From NCBI GenBank assembly GCA_021604925.1, contig BQJX01000215.1, positions 1 through 5,848 on the forward strand: 5,848 nt of DNA, read 5' to 3'. Of this stretch, positions 1 to 5,848 are shown piece by piece. The translations under genes were made by a program, and so were the position numbers. The notes under the pieces were generated by a model. The model ran no database searches. It was not told the DNA's origin and saw only the letters and a list, made by a program, of their open reading frames with translations. Position 1 is the first letter of the stretch. The number at the start of each line of letters is the position of its first letter. This stretch comes from Gemmatimonadota bacterium (GTDB lineage: Bacteria; ARS69).

Positions 1-2
1 TG

Positions 3-812
3 GATCTCATGTTGGGGAATGCGGGCGCCATCACGGCCGACTTCGCGGAGTACGAACGCCTGATGGCGCCGCCCGTGCCCCGCGACTATCCGGGCGTGCA
101 CTTCATCGAACCGGCGCGGATTCGCCTGGCCGAAGGGGTGCGCTTGGATCCGGGCTGCGTGCTGGATGCGCGGGAGGGTCCCATTCTCATCGGTCCGGGC
201 ACCCAGGTCCGCGCCAACTCCGTGATTGCGGGACCGGTGGCCATCGGGGCGGGTTGCCTGATCAAGCCGCTGACCCGGGTGCTGGACGGCGTGAGTCTCG
301 GTCCGGTCTGTCGGGTCGGAGGCGAGATCGACGCCACGATTCTCCAGGGATACTCCAACAAGCAGCACGACGGATTCCTGGGGCACTCCTACCTGGGCCG
401 GTGGGTGAACCTGGGCGCCGCCACGGACACCAGCGACCTGAAGAACGACTACGGCTGGGTGAAGGTGTCGCTCGCCGGCGAAACCGTGGACACGAAGAGT
501 CGCGGGGTGGGCAGTCTCATCGGGGACCACACCAAGACGTCCATTCACACCCAGTTGAATACAGGAACGGTGCTGGGCGTCTCGTGCAATGTGTTCGGGG
601 CCGGGTTTCCCCCCAAGGCGGTTCCGAGCTATTCCTGGGGCGGGAGTCAGGAATGGCACCCCTATCGCCTGGAGAAGGCCCTGGCCGTGGCCAGGACCGT
701 CACGGCGCGTCGTCAGGTGGATCTCACGCCCGCGCAGGAGGCGGTTCTCCGAACCGTCCACGAGGAGACGGCGGCCTCCCGCGCCGAGTTCAGCGCCCTG
801 CCGGCGGCCTGA
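3..812 (+). CDS. GlmU-like sugar nucleotidyltransferase/acetyltransferase, C-terminal part (5' truncated)
   Basis: The frame is already open at the left edge (codons for Asp-Leu precede the first ATG at 9), so the ATG at 9 is very likely internal and the gene starts outside the window. Numbering from that Met, residues about 30-110 are hexapeptide-type left-handed beta-helix turns (for example IGPGTQV and VAIGAGCLIKP). They are followed by GYSNKQHDGFLGHSYLG (about 114-130), NLGAATDTSDLKNDYG (about 134-149) and a further helix section to about 207. The H-SYLG / NLGA-T block resembles the acetyltransferase region of GlmU (GHLTYLGD / NIGAGT). The whole pattern matches the alternative bacterial GlmU family, whose members are roughly 400 residues with an N-terminal nucleotidyltransferase domain. 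Known family role: making UDP-GlcNAc or a related UDP/dTDP-sugar in the cytoplasm for the cell envelope. The N-terminal domain is not visible, so the substrate cannot be judged. The gene ends in TGA and seems unrelated to the secreted proteins downstream. Confidence 0.8.
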   Translation, partial: DLMLGNAGAITADFAEYERLMAPPVPRDYPGVHFIEPARIRLAEGVRLDPGCVLDAREGPILIGPGTQVRANSVIAGPVAIGAGCLIKPLTRVLDGVSLGPVCRVGGEIDATILQGYSNKQHDGFLGHSYLGRWVNLGAATDTSDLKNDYGWVKVSLAGETVDTKSRGVGSLIGDHTKTSIHTQLNTGTVLGVSCNVFGAGFPPKAVPSYSWGGSQEWHPYRLEKALAVARTVTARRQVDLTPAQEAVLRTVHEETAASRAEFSALPAA

Positions 813-902
813 GTCGCACCGCCCACACTCTTCGCATCCCGCTCCGCGCCCGAGTCGCCCGCGCAGACCCCCTCCACTGCGCTCGCGATCGGCTCCGGAT
901 CC
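813..902 (+). other. C-rich, G-poor intergenic stretch; possible Rho-dependent termination zone
   Basis: Between the end of the GlmU-like gene and the promoter at about 903, the + strand is strikingly rich in C and poor in G: over about 815-880 I count roughly 37 C against 13 G. I see no hairpin followed by a T-run that would end the upstream transcript. The GGCGG/CCGCC pair at 803-807/819-823 has no T tail. C-over-G skew of this kind is typical of rut loading sites for Rho, so this may be where the upstream transcript ends. This is an inference from composition only. Confidence 0.25.
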
Positions 903-911
903 TGCTACAAT
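903..911 (+). promoter_or_regulatory. Extended -10 promoter for the first secreted-protein gene
   Basis: TGC followed by TACAAT (906-911) matches the sigma-70 type -10 consensus at five of six bases and carries the TGn extension upstream. It is one of very few AT-rich hexamers in the surrounding GC-rich sequence. The best-placed -35 (about 883-888, TCGCGA) is poor, which is common for extended -10 promoters. Transcription would begin at about 917-919, giving a leader of about 98 nt before the ATG at 1016. The sigma factor preference of this lineage is unknown. Confidence 0.5.
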
Positions 912-932
912 AGTGCCATTCTGAGCCGACCC

Positions 933-1004
933 ATGAAGCCCTCGTTCTTCCGCCCCCATTGGGTTCCGAGCTCCCAGCGCTGTATCACCATTGACCACCA
1001 ATGA
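933..1004 (+). CDS. Possible 23-residue leader ORF ending on the next gene's ribosome site
   Basis: An ATG at 933 opens a 23-codon frame that closes with TGA at 1002-1004, overlapping the GAGGGG Shine-Dalgarno (1003-1008) of the downstream gene. It begins about 15 nt after the predicted transcription start and has only a weak GAG at 923-925 as its own ribosome site. The peptide begins MKPSFFRPHW, resembles nothing I recognise, and is not enriched in one amino acid as classic attenuator peptides are. If translated, ribosomes crossing it would open the leader stem that covers the downstream ribosome site. It could equally be a chance frame. Confidence 0.18.
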   Translation: MKPSFFRPHWVPSSQRCITIDHQ

Positions 1005-1008
1005 GGGG
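953..1008 (+). promoter_or_regulatory. Leader pairing that can cover the Shine-Dalgarno
   Basis: Bases 953-962 (CCCCCATTGG) are complementary to 998-1008 (CCAATGAGGGG) over ten pairs, with a single bulged A at 1004. The right arm contains the whole GAGGGG ribosome site. A second, mutually exclusive local hairpin pairs 989-993 (CATTG) with 999-1003 (CAATG) around a five-base loop. It uses part of the same right arm and leaves most of the ribosome site free. Two competing structures around a ribosome site could form a translational switch. I worked the pairing out by eye and calculated no energies. Confidence 0.3.
1003..1008 (+). promoter_or_regulatory. Shine-Dalgarno of the first secreted-protein gene
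   Basis: GAGGGG lies seven bases before the ATG at 1016 (nine if the core is read as GAGG). An in-frame TGA at 1013-1015 directly abuts the ATG, so translation cannot start further upstream in this frame. The next Met, codon 23, falls inside the signal peptide, so 1016 is the well-supported start. Confidence 0.7.
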
Positions 1009-1015
1009 TCCCTGA

Positions 1016-3424
1016 ATGCCGAAGTCCCTGACGTGGGGGGCGTGTGCCCGCTCCCTGGCTGTGGCAGTTCTTGTCCTGGCGATGGCCGTTCCGGCCAGCT
1101 CCCAGATTTTCGATTTCAGCAACATGGTATTGCTCGGGAGACACGATCTCTACGCGGGCTACAACGATGTCTGGGGGTTCGTCGGAACCGACGGACGTGA
1201 GTACATCATTCAGGGAACCACCACGGGAACCGCGTGGTGGGACGTTGAGGATCCGAAGAACGCGTTCCAGGTCAAGTTCATCGCCGGAGCCGCGAGCACC
1301 TGGCGGGACATGTTCGTGATCGGGGACTACGCCTACATCGGTACCGAAGGTGGCGGCGGCATTCAGATCGTGGACATCTCCGACCCCACGGATCCCACGC
1401 TCGTGAACACCTACACAACCACCGTGGGCTCGTCGCACAACGTGTTCGGGGATCCCTCGCGGAACCTCGTGTTCGTGGTGGGCGCGGCCGGGACCGGCGG
1501 TCTCCAGATTCTGGACGCCTCGGATCCGGTGAACCTCGTCGAGATCGGCGATTGGCAGAACAAGTACATCCACGACATCTCGATCGAGAACAACCTGGCG
1601 TACGTCTCGCTGATCAGCGACGACCGCTTTCGCATTCTCGACCTTGCCGACTCCACGAATCCGGTGAACTACGGCACGATCTTCTTCGACCCTTCGAACC
1701 ACGCCTCGTGGCCGATGGGCGACGGGGTCCACGTGGCGCTCGCGGCGGAGACCGGTGGCGGTCACCTCAAGGTGGTCGACGTTTCGGTTCCCACTTCGAT
1801 CACGCTGGTGGGCGACTACAACCCGGGCCCGGCCGCATCCATCCACAACGTGCACGTGGAAGGTTCGCAGGTCTTCTGCTCGTGGTACGCGCGCGGCACC
1901 CGCGTCTACGATGCGACCGTTCCTACCGCGCTGGTCGAGTCCGGCTACTTTGACACGTACCCGGACAGCGACGGCCAAGGCGTGGGCCCGGGCAACTGGG
2001 GCGTCTACCCGCATCTGCCCAGCGGCACGATCGCGGCGAACGACGGCACCTACGGGCTCTTCCTGCTCCGCTACGACGTGAATGCCGCCACGCTCGACGG
2101 CACCGTGAGCTCGTCGGCCGGCGGGTTCATCAACGGCGCCGACGTGACGTTCGGCGCGCAGGCGATCGTGACCGACGGCACCGGCTACTACAAGTTCTCC
2201 TCGGAAGCGGGACCGCAGAGCATGGACGTGACCGCGTTCGGTCACCAGGCGCAGACGGTGAACGTGGTGGCTTCGGCCGGCGCGACCACCACCACGCCGG
2301 TCGTGCTGACCAAGCTGCCGTCCGGCGGACTCGCCGGAACGATCACCGAAGTGGGGACGGGCACGCCGTTGGCGGGCGTGGAGATCGCCCTGACCGGTAC
2401 GCCGCTGACCGCGGTGTCGGACGGAAGCGGGGACTACTCGTTCCCGGATGTCCCCACGTCGCCCTCGGCTTCCTACGACTTGGAGGTTCTGCTTTCGGGC
2501 TACGGCGTTCCCGCCGCCTCGGTGACGCTGGCCACCGGCGTGGTCACGACGAAGGACATCGAGCTCACCCCGGCCGCCGAGTACGTGGACTTCTCGGCCC
2601 CGACCGGGTGGACCGTGGATAACGACGTTGCCACGACCTCCGGTTTCTGGGAGTTCGGCGAGCCGTTCGGCACGTACCAGAACAGCCAGTCGTTCCAGCC
2701 GGAGTTCGATCACACGCCCGATCCCGAGGATCAGTGCGCCGTGACCGGCAACGCCGCCATCGGCAGTATCGGTGGCGACGATGTGGATGGCGGCGCCACC
2801 CGCCTGCTGTCGCCCGTCTACGACCTCTCCTCCATGACGGAGCCGCACGTGTTCTACTACCGCACCTACGCGGTGAACGCGCAGGATGACGCGTGGCAGA
2901 CCCACGTGACCACGAACGGGGGCGCCAACTGGACGCTCATCGACAGCACCGACCTGCACGAGCCCAACTGGACGGGCATCGACGTGGACCTCACGCCGAT
3001 CACCGGTTCCGCTTCGGCCGTTCAGTTCCGCTTCACCTGCGAGGATCCGTCTCCGGGGCAGGTGGTGGAGGGCGCGCTGGACGACTTCTCGATTTATGAT
3101 CGTTCCGGTGGCGGCGTCACCGGCGTGAGCGTGCCGGCCAAGTCGTTCGGGCTGCATCTGGCGCAGAACTTCCCGAACCCGTTCCCGTCTTCCACGCGCA
3201 TCGACTTCACGGTGCCGGCGGAGCAGCATGTGCTCCTGTCGGTGTTCGACGTGAGCGGACGTCGCGTGGCCACGCTGATGGACGGCGCGGTTCCTGCCGG
3301 GGCGCATCGCGCCACCTGGGACGGGGTCACGCGGAACGGTCAGAAGGCGGTCGGCGGCGTGTACTTCTACAAGCTGCAGACCAAGAACGAGATCAAGACC
3401 CGCAAGATGGTCTTCATCCAGTAG
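1016..3424 (+). CDS. Secreted choice-of-anchor B (LVIVD beta-propeller) protein with sorting-type C-terminal domain
   Basis: This is a complete 802-residue exported protein. Residues 1-29 form a signal peptide: basic start, hydrophobic LAVAVLVLAMAV, likely cleavage after A27 or S29. Residues about 33-352 form a beta-propeller of the choice-of-anchor B type, with LVIVD-like repeats such as GIQIVDISDP (115), GLQILDASDP (162), FRILDLADS (205) and LKVVDVSVP (251). Periodic motifs are YNDVWG (49-54), STWRD (94-98), HN (141), IHD (185-187), H229, HNVH (277-280) and WGVYP (328-332). Two carboxypeptidase-regulatory-like domains follow (about 358-436 and 437-520; DGTGYYKF, DGSGDYSF). A jelly-roll, MAM-like domain spans about 521-696 (FDHTP at 564-568, C574, ALDDFSIYD). 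The tail at about 711-802 (QNFPNPF, VSGRRVATL, GVYFYK, final KMVFIQ) resembles type IX sorting or FlgD-like Ig domains. No protease or glycosidase active site is visible. The ligand and role are unknown; export to the cell surface or medium is likely. A same-layout paralog follows after 63 bases. Confidence 0.85.
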   Translation: MPKSLTWGACARSLAVAVLVLAMAVPASSQIFDFSNMVLLGRHDLYAGYNDVWGFVGTDGREYIIQGTTTGTAWWDVEDPKNAFQVKFIAGAASTWRDMFVIGDYAYIGTEGGGGIQIVDISDPTDPTLVNTYTTTVGSSHNVFGDPSRNLVFVVGAAGTGGLQILDASDPVNLVEIGDWQNKYIHDISIENNLAYVSLISDDRFRILDLADSTNPVNYGTIFFDPSNHASWPMGDGVHVALAAETGGGHLKVVDVSVPTSITLVGDYNPGPAASIHNVHVEGSQVFCSWYARGTRVYDATVPTALVESGYFDTYPDSDGQGVGPGNWGVYPHLPSGTIAANDGTYGLFLLRYDVNAATLDGTVSSSAGGFINGADVTFGAQAIVTDGTGYYKFSSEAGPQSMDVTAFGHQAQTVNVVASAGATTTTPVVLTKLPSGGLAGTITEVGTGTPLAGVEIALTGTPLTAVSDGSGDYSFPDVPTSPSASYDLEVLLSGYGVPAASVTLATGVVTTKDIELTPAAEYVDFSAPTGWTVDNDVATTSGFWEFGEPFGTYQNSQSFQPEFDHTPDPEDQCAVTGNAAIGSIGGDDVDGGATRLLSPVYDLSSMTEPHVFYYRTYAVNAQDDAWQTHVTTNGGANWTLIDSTDLHEPNWTGIDVDLTPITGSASAVQFRFTCEDPSPGQVVEGALDDFSIYDRSGGGVTGVSVPAKSFGLHLAQNFPNPFPSSTRIDFTVPAEQHVLLSVFDVSGRRVATLMDGAVPAGAHRATWDGVTRNGQKAVGGVYFYKLQTKNEIKTRKMVFIQ

Positions 3425-3431
3425 CAGCATG

Positions 3432-3470
3432 CGGGCCCCGGGGGGAGCACCTCCCGGGGCCCGGTTTCTT
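3432..3470 (+). terminator. Strong GC hairpin with short T-rich tail between the paralogs
   Basis: Bases 3432-3445 pair with 3450-3463 over 14 positions (13 Watson-Crick pairs and one G-T wobble at 3443/3452), closing an AGCA tetraloop at 3446-3449. GTTTCTT follows at 3464-3470. This has the form of an intrinsic terminator starting seven bases after the TAG of the upstream gene. The T tract is short and broken by C, so termination may be partial. The second gene's ribosome site begins only three bases later and I see no convincing promoter for it. The element may therefore act as an attenuator or mRNA-stabilising hairpin within an operon rather than as a full stop. Confidence 0.75.
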
Positions 3471-3472
3471 CC

Positions 3473-3477
3473 GGAGG
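3473..3477 (+). promoter_or_regulatory. Shine-Dalgarno of the second secreted-protein gene
   Basis: GGAGG lies ten bases upstream of the ATG at 3488, directly after the tail of the inter-gene hairpin. The reading frame is open back to the upstream TAG but has no other ATG, GTG or TTG start, so 3488 is the only good start. Confidence 0.7.
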
Positions 3478-3487
3478 CAACGCGGCC

Positions 3488-5848
3488 ATGCGCACTTCCA
3501 CGGCGCGAATCCTGGCGACGCTCCTGCTCCTCCCGACCGCCGCCGGCTGGCCTTCCTCCGCCGATGCGGGCCCCAACGCCAACGTGATCTTCCACGCCAA
3601 TCTGGACGAGCACGGCACGTACAACGACGTGTGGGGCTACACCGCTCCGAACGGGGACGAGTACGCGCTGCTGGGGACCACCGGGGGCATGGCCGTGATC
3701 AACGTCACGAATCCCGGAGCGCCGTACGAGACGGGCTTCTTCAGCGGTCCCACGTCGACCTGGCGCGACATCAAGACGTACGGCCACTACGCCTACGTGG
3801 TGAACGAGACGGGCGGCGGCATGCGCATCGTGGATCTCGCCGACCCCGAGAACCCCTCGCTGGTGGGCACCTACACCGGCGGTGGCCTCAGCACCGCGCA
3901 CAACCTATTCATCGACGAGAGCACCGCCCGCGCCTACGTGCTGGGCTACGCGAACACGATCGGCGGCTTCATCCTGCTGGACCTGGCCAAGCCGGAGTCC
4001 CCCGCGGAGATCACGCGCTGGACCGCGACCTACCTGCACGACGCCATGGTCCAGGACGGAATCCTGTACGGTTCCGCGATCAACGATCCCCGCCTGCGTG
4101 TGCTGGATGTCTCCAACCCCGCCAGCATCACGCAGATCGGAACGGCCGAGGGCTATCCGTCGGCGTTCACGCACAACGCGTGGGTCACGGAGGACAACGC
4201 CTACGTGATGACCACGGACGAGATCGGCTCGGGGGAGTGCCGGATGTGGGATCTGTCCACGCTTCCCGTGCTGGCCCAGACGGACAGCTACAAGCCGACC
4301 CCCAACACCATCCCGCACAATGCCCATATCGAAGGGGACCTTGCGATCATCTCCTTCTATACGCTGGGCCTGAAGATCGTGGACATCTCCGATCCCTACA
4401 ACCTCACGGAAGTGGCGTCGTACGACACGTGGCCGGCCCACGACGACGGGACGTTCGACGGCTGCTGGGGGGCGTTTCCGTTCTTCGGAACGCAGACGAA
4501 TCTCATCGTGGTCAGCGATGTCTCCACGGGCCTGTACGTGCTGGAGTATCGCGGTGAACTGGGGGCGATCGCGGGAACCGCCACCCGGACGGGCGCGCCG
4601 GCGACTCCGATCGCGGACGTGCACGTCGAGATTCTGCAGAGCAATACCGTGACGACCGGCGACGCGGCGGGGCAGTACCTGATCGAGGATGTGGCGGGTC
4701 CGGTGGATGTTCGGTTCGAGGCGTTCGGCTATGAGCCGAAGATGCTGCCGGCCACCATTGCCACCGGGGACACCACGGCTCTGGACGTGACCCTGGACCT
4801 GTTGCCCAGCGGCTCGATCGGCGGCGTCGTCACCGGCGGCGGCGCCGCGCTGGCCGGGGTGGACGTGACCCTTTCGCCTTCCCCGTTCGCGGAGTCCACG
4901 GACGGGGCGGGCAATTACCTGCACGCCACGGTACCGGTCGGAGCGTACGTGGTGCGGGCGATGGCGTTCGGCTACACGCCCATGGAGGCGCACGTCAACG
5001 TCACGGAGGGCGTGGCCCTCACCGTCGACTTCGAGTTGAACCCGGCCCTCTATGCCACGGATTTCGAGGCGGGCACTGCCGGCTGGACGGTCGTGTCCAC
5101 GGCCAGCCGCGGTCGGTGGGAGCTCACGGATCCCCAGGCCACGTCCAGCGGCGGCACGCCTATTCAGCCGGGCGACGATCACACGCCGCCCCCCGGAACC
5201 GAGTGCTGGGTCACCGAGGGTCGCTCCGGGACGGCCCCGGGCCAGTGGGATGTGGATGACGGAGCCACCGTGCTCACGAGTCCCAGCTTCGTGCTGGGGT
5301 CGGCGATCGCGCCGCACGTGCGGTACTCGCGCTGGTACTCCACCGGCGTGGGGGATCCGGACCGGGACGCGTTCGTGGTGGAGGTGTCCACGAACGGCGG
5401 CGGCAGCTGGGACGTCAAGCTCGAGGACACGGAGGTCTCCACGAACGCATGGATCGACGTGGACATCGCCCTCAACGACTTCTTCACGCCCTCCAACCTG
5501 ACCCGGTTCCGGTTCACGGCGCAGGACACGGCCCAGGGCAGCCTGACCGAGGCGGCGCTGGACGACTTCATGATCTACGACGGCACGGACGACGTGTCCG
5601 GCACCCACACCCCGTTCGTGATCTCGATCGACGGCCGACTCCAAATGACCCCGAGTCGTCCCAACCCGTTCCGGGCCGGCGAGGTTTCCTTCCTGGAGTT
5701 CCTGCTTCCCCACCAGGCCCGGGTGCGCGTGGACGTGTTCAACGTGGGCGGGCGCCGCGTGACCACGCTGATGGACGAGGAACTCCCTCCGGGCCTCCAC
5801 CCGGTGGTCTGGGATGGGCGCGACCCGAGCGGGCGGACGAGCCAGGCC
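3488..5848 (+). CDS. Second secreted choice-of-anchor B (LVIVD beta-propeller) protein, 3' truncated paralog
   Basis: The frame stays open from the ATG at 3488 to the window edge: 787 complete codons and no stop. Residues 1-27 form a signal peptide (hydrophobic ILATLLLLPTAAG; likely cleavage after A-D-A, residues 25-27). The propeller spans about 33-354, with YNDVWG (45-50), STWRD (90-94), HN (138), LHD (183-185), H229, HNAH (277-280) and WGAFP (327-331), and LVIVD-like repeats MRIVDLADP (112), LRVLDVSNP (203) and LKIVDISDP (295). Two carboxypeptidase-regulatory-like domains lie at about 359-442 and 443-520. The jelly-roll spans about 521-698 (DHTP at 564-567, C573, ALDDFMIYD). A sorting-type tail begins near 716 (RPNPF, VGGRRVTTLMD, WDGRDPSG). 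Only the last strand or two of that tail, usually G-x-Y-x-Y and a basic end, should be missing. Domain order and motif positions match the upstream gene almost residue for residue, but the bulk of the sequence has diverged, which points to an old tandem duplication. Function and ligand are unknown. Confidence 0.85.
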   Translation, partial: MRTSTARILATLLLLPTAAGWPSSADAGPNANVIFHANLDEHGTYNDVWGYTAPNGDEYALLGTTGGMAVINVTNPGAPYETGFFSGPTSTWRDIKTYGHYAYVVNETGGGMRIVDLADPENPSLVGTYTGGGLSTAHNLFIDESTARAYVLGYANTIGGFILLDLAKPESPAEITRWTATYLHDAMVQDGILYGSAINDPRLRVLDVSNPASITQIGTAEGYPSAFTHNAWVTEDNAYVMTTDEIGSGECRMWDLSTLPVLAQTDSYKPTPNTIPHNAHIEGDLAIISFYTLGLKIVDISDPYNLTEVASYDTWPAHDDGTFDGCWGAFPFFGTQTNLIVVSDVSTGLYVLEYRGELGAIAGTATRTGAPATPIADVHVEILQSNTVTTGDAAGQYLIEDVAGPVDVRFEAFGYEPKMLPATIATGDTTALDVTLDLLPSGSIGGVVTGGGAALAGVDVTLSPSPFAESTDGAGNYLHATVPVGAYVVRAMAFGYTPMEAHVNVTEGVALTVDFELNPALYATDFEAGTAGWTVVSTASRGRWELTDPQATSSGGTPIQPGDDHTPPPGTECWVTEGRSGTAPGQWDVDDGATVLTSPSFVLGSAIAPHVRYSRWYSTGVGDPDRDAFVVEVSTNGGGSWDVKLEDTEVSTNAWIDVDIALNDFFTPSNLTRFRFTAQDTAQGSLTEAALDDFMIYDGTDDVSGTHTPFVISIDGRLQMTPSRPNPFRAGEVSFLEFLLPHQARVRVDVFNVGGRRVTTLMDEELPPGLHPVVWDGRDPSGRTSQA

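Noticed and set aside
254..913. A 219-codon + strand frame overlapping the GlmU-like gene
   Set aside because: It is a shadow frame of the hexapeptide-repeat gene, with an Arg/Gly-rich translation and no convincing ribosome site.
1001..1015. A four-codon ATG...TGA frame abutting the ATG at 1016
   Set aside because: It has no ribosome site of its own and its first codons are the Shine-Dalgarno of the real gene. It is useful only as the in-frame stop that fixes the downstream start.
3095..3100. TATGAT as a possible internal -10 for the second paralog
   Set aside because: There is no -35 or TGn extension at the right distance. It lies nearly 390 bases before the gene and encodes the conserved Tyr-Asp that ends the jelly-roll domain.
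3422..3487. A single TAG separating two same-frame paralogs, suggesting readthrough fusion or a broken single gene
   Set aside because: The second gene has its own ribosome site and a full signal peptide, and the first ends with a complete sorting-type tail. Sharing a frame is a one-in-three coincidence.
905..3901. A 998-codon open frame on the minus strand, crossing the first secreted-protein gene and both its flanks
   Set aside because: It is in exact codon register with the + strand genes, so it stays open whenever they avoid TTA, CTA and TCA codons, as high-GC genes do. The translation is low-complexity and dominated by Arg, His, Val and Gly, with no recognisable domain, while the + strand shows a signal peptide and clear domains.
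3631..4557. A 308-codon + strand frame overlapping the second secreted-protein gene
   Set aside because: It lies in another frame of a gene with a clear start, ribosome site and propeller motifs. Its translation is Arg/Gly/His-rich and shows no family features.
3905..5800. A 631-codon open frame on the minus strand opposite the second secreted-protein gene
   Set aside because: It has the same codon-register effect. It is separated from the previous frame only by the single CTA leucine codon (3905-3907, L140) of the + strand gene. The composition is again Arg/His/Gly-rich with no domain signal.
1..5848. CRISPR arrays, tRNA or rRNA genes, insertion sequences, phage or defence genes
   Set aside because: I found no regularly spaced DNA repeats, tRNA-like folds, transposase motifs or terminal inverted repeats. 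The repeats present are protein-level propeller and beta-sandwich repeats.

Overview
The window is GC-rich bacterial DNA with strong G/C preference at codon third positions and all real genes on the + strand. It holds the 3' part of one cytoplasmic enzyme gene, a promoter and leader region of about 200 bases, and two long tandem genes for secreted multidomain proteins. The second of these runs off the right edge. The C-terminal domains of the secreted proteins resemble type IX sorting or FlgD-like Ig tails (NPF near the start, G-R-R-V, then G-V-Y-F-Y). With the high GC and the GlmU-like gene, this suggests an uncultured FCB-type or related lineage such as Candidatus Eisenbacteria. That placement is an inference, and no marker gene here settles it.

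Region 1 (1-812): the C-terminal left-handed beta-helix part of a GlmU-like sugar nucleotidyltransferase/acetyltransferase, truncated on the left. Region 2 (813-1015): a C-rich, G-poor stretch, a good extended -10 promoter (TGC-TACAAT), and a leader of about 98 nt. The Shine-Dalgarno of the next gene can pair with an upstream segment of the leader, and a possible 23-codon leader frame ends on that same site. Region 3 (1016-3424): a complete 802-residue secreted protein of the choice-of-anchor B / LVIVD beta-propeller type. It has a signal peptide, a seven-bladed propeller, two carboxypeptidase-regulatory-like beta-sandwiches, a jelly-roll (MAM-like) domain and a C-terminal sorting-type tail. 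Region 4 (3425-3487): a strong GC hairpin with a short T-rich tail, then the Shine-Dalgarno of the next gene. Region 5 (3488-5848): a paralog of region 3 with the same five-part layout, 787 codons visible and probably only a few tens of residues missing.

The two large genes look like an old tandem duplication: domain order and key motifs are kept, but the rest has diverged widely. They are probably transcribed from the promoter at about 906, with the inter-gene hairpin possibly lowering output of the second gene. The upstream enzyme gene looks functionally separate. The most interesting feature is a set of seven conserved His/Trp/Asp motifs spaced about 46 residues apart in both propellers, which predicts a seven-bladed fold with a polar, histidine-rich central site of unknown ligand.
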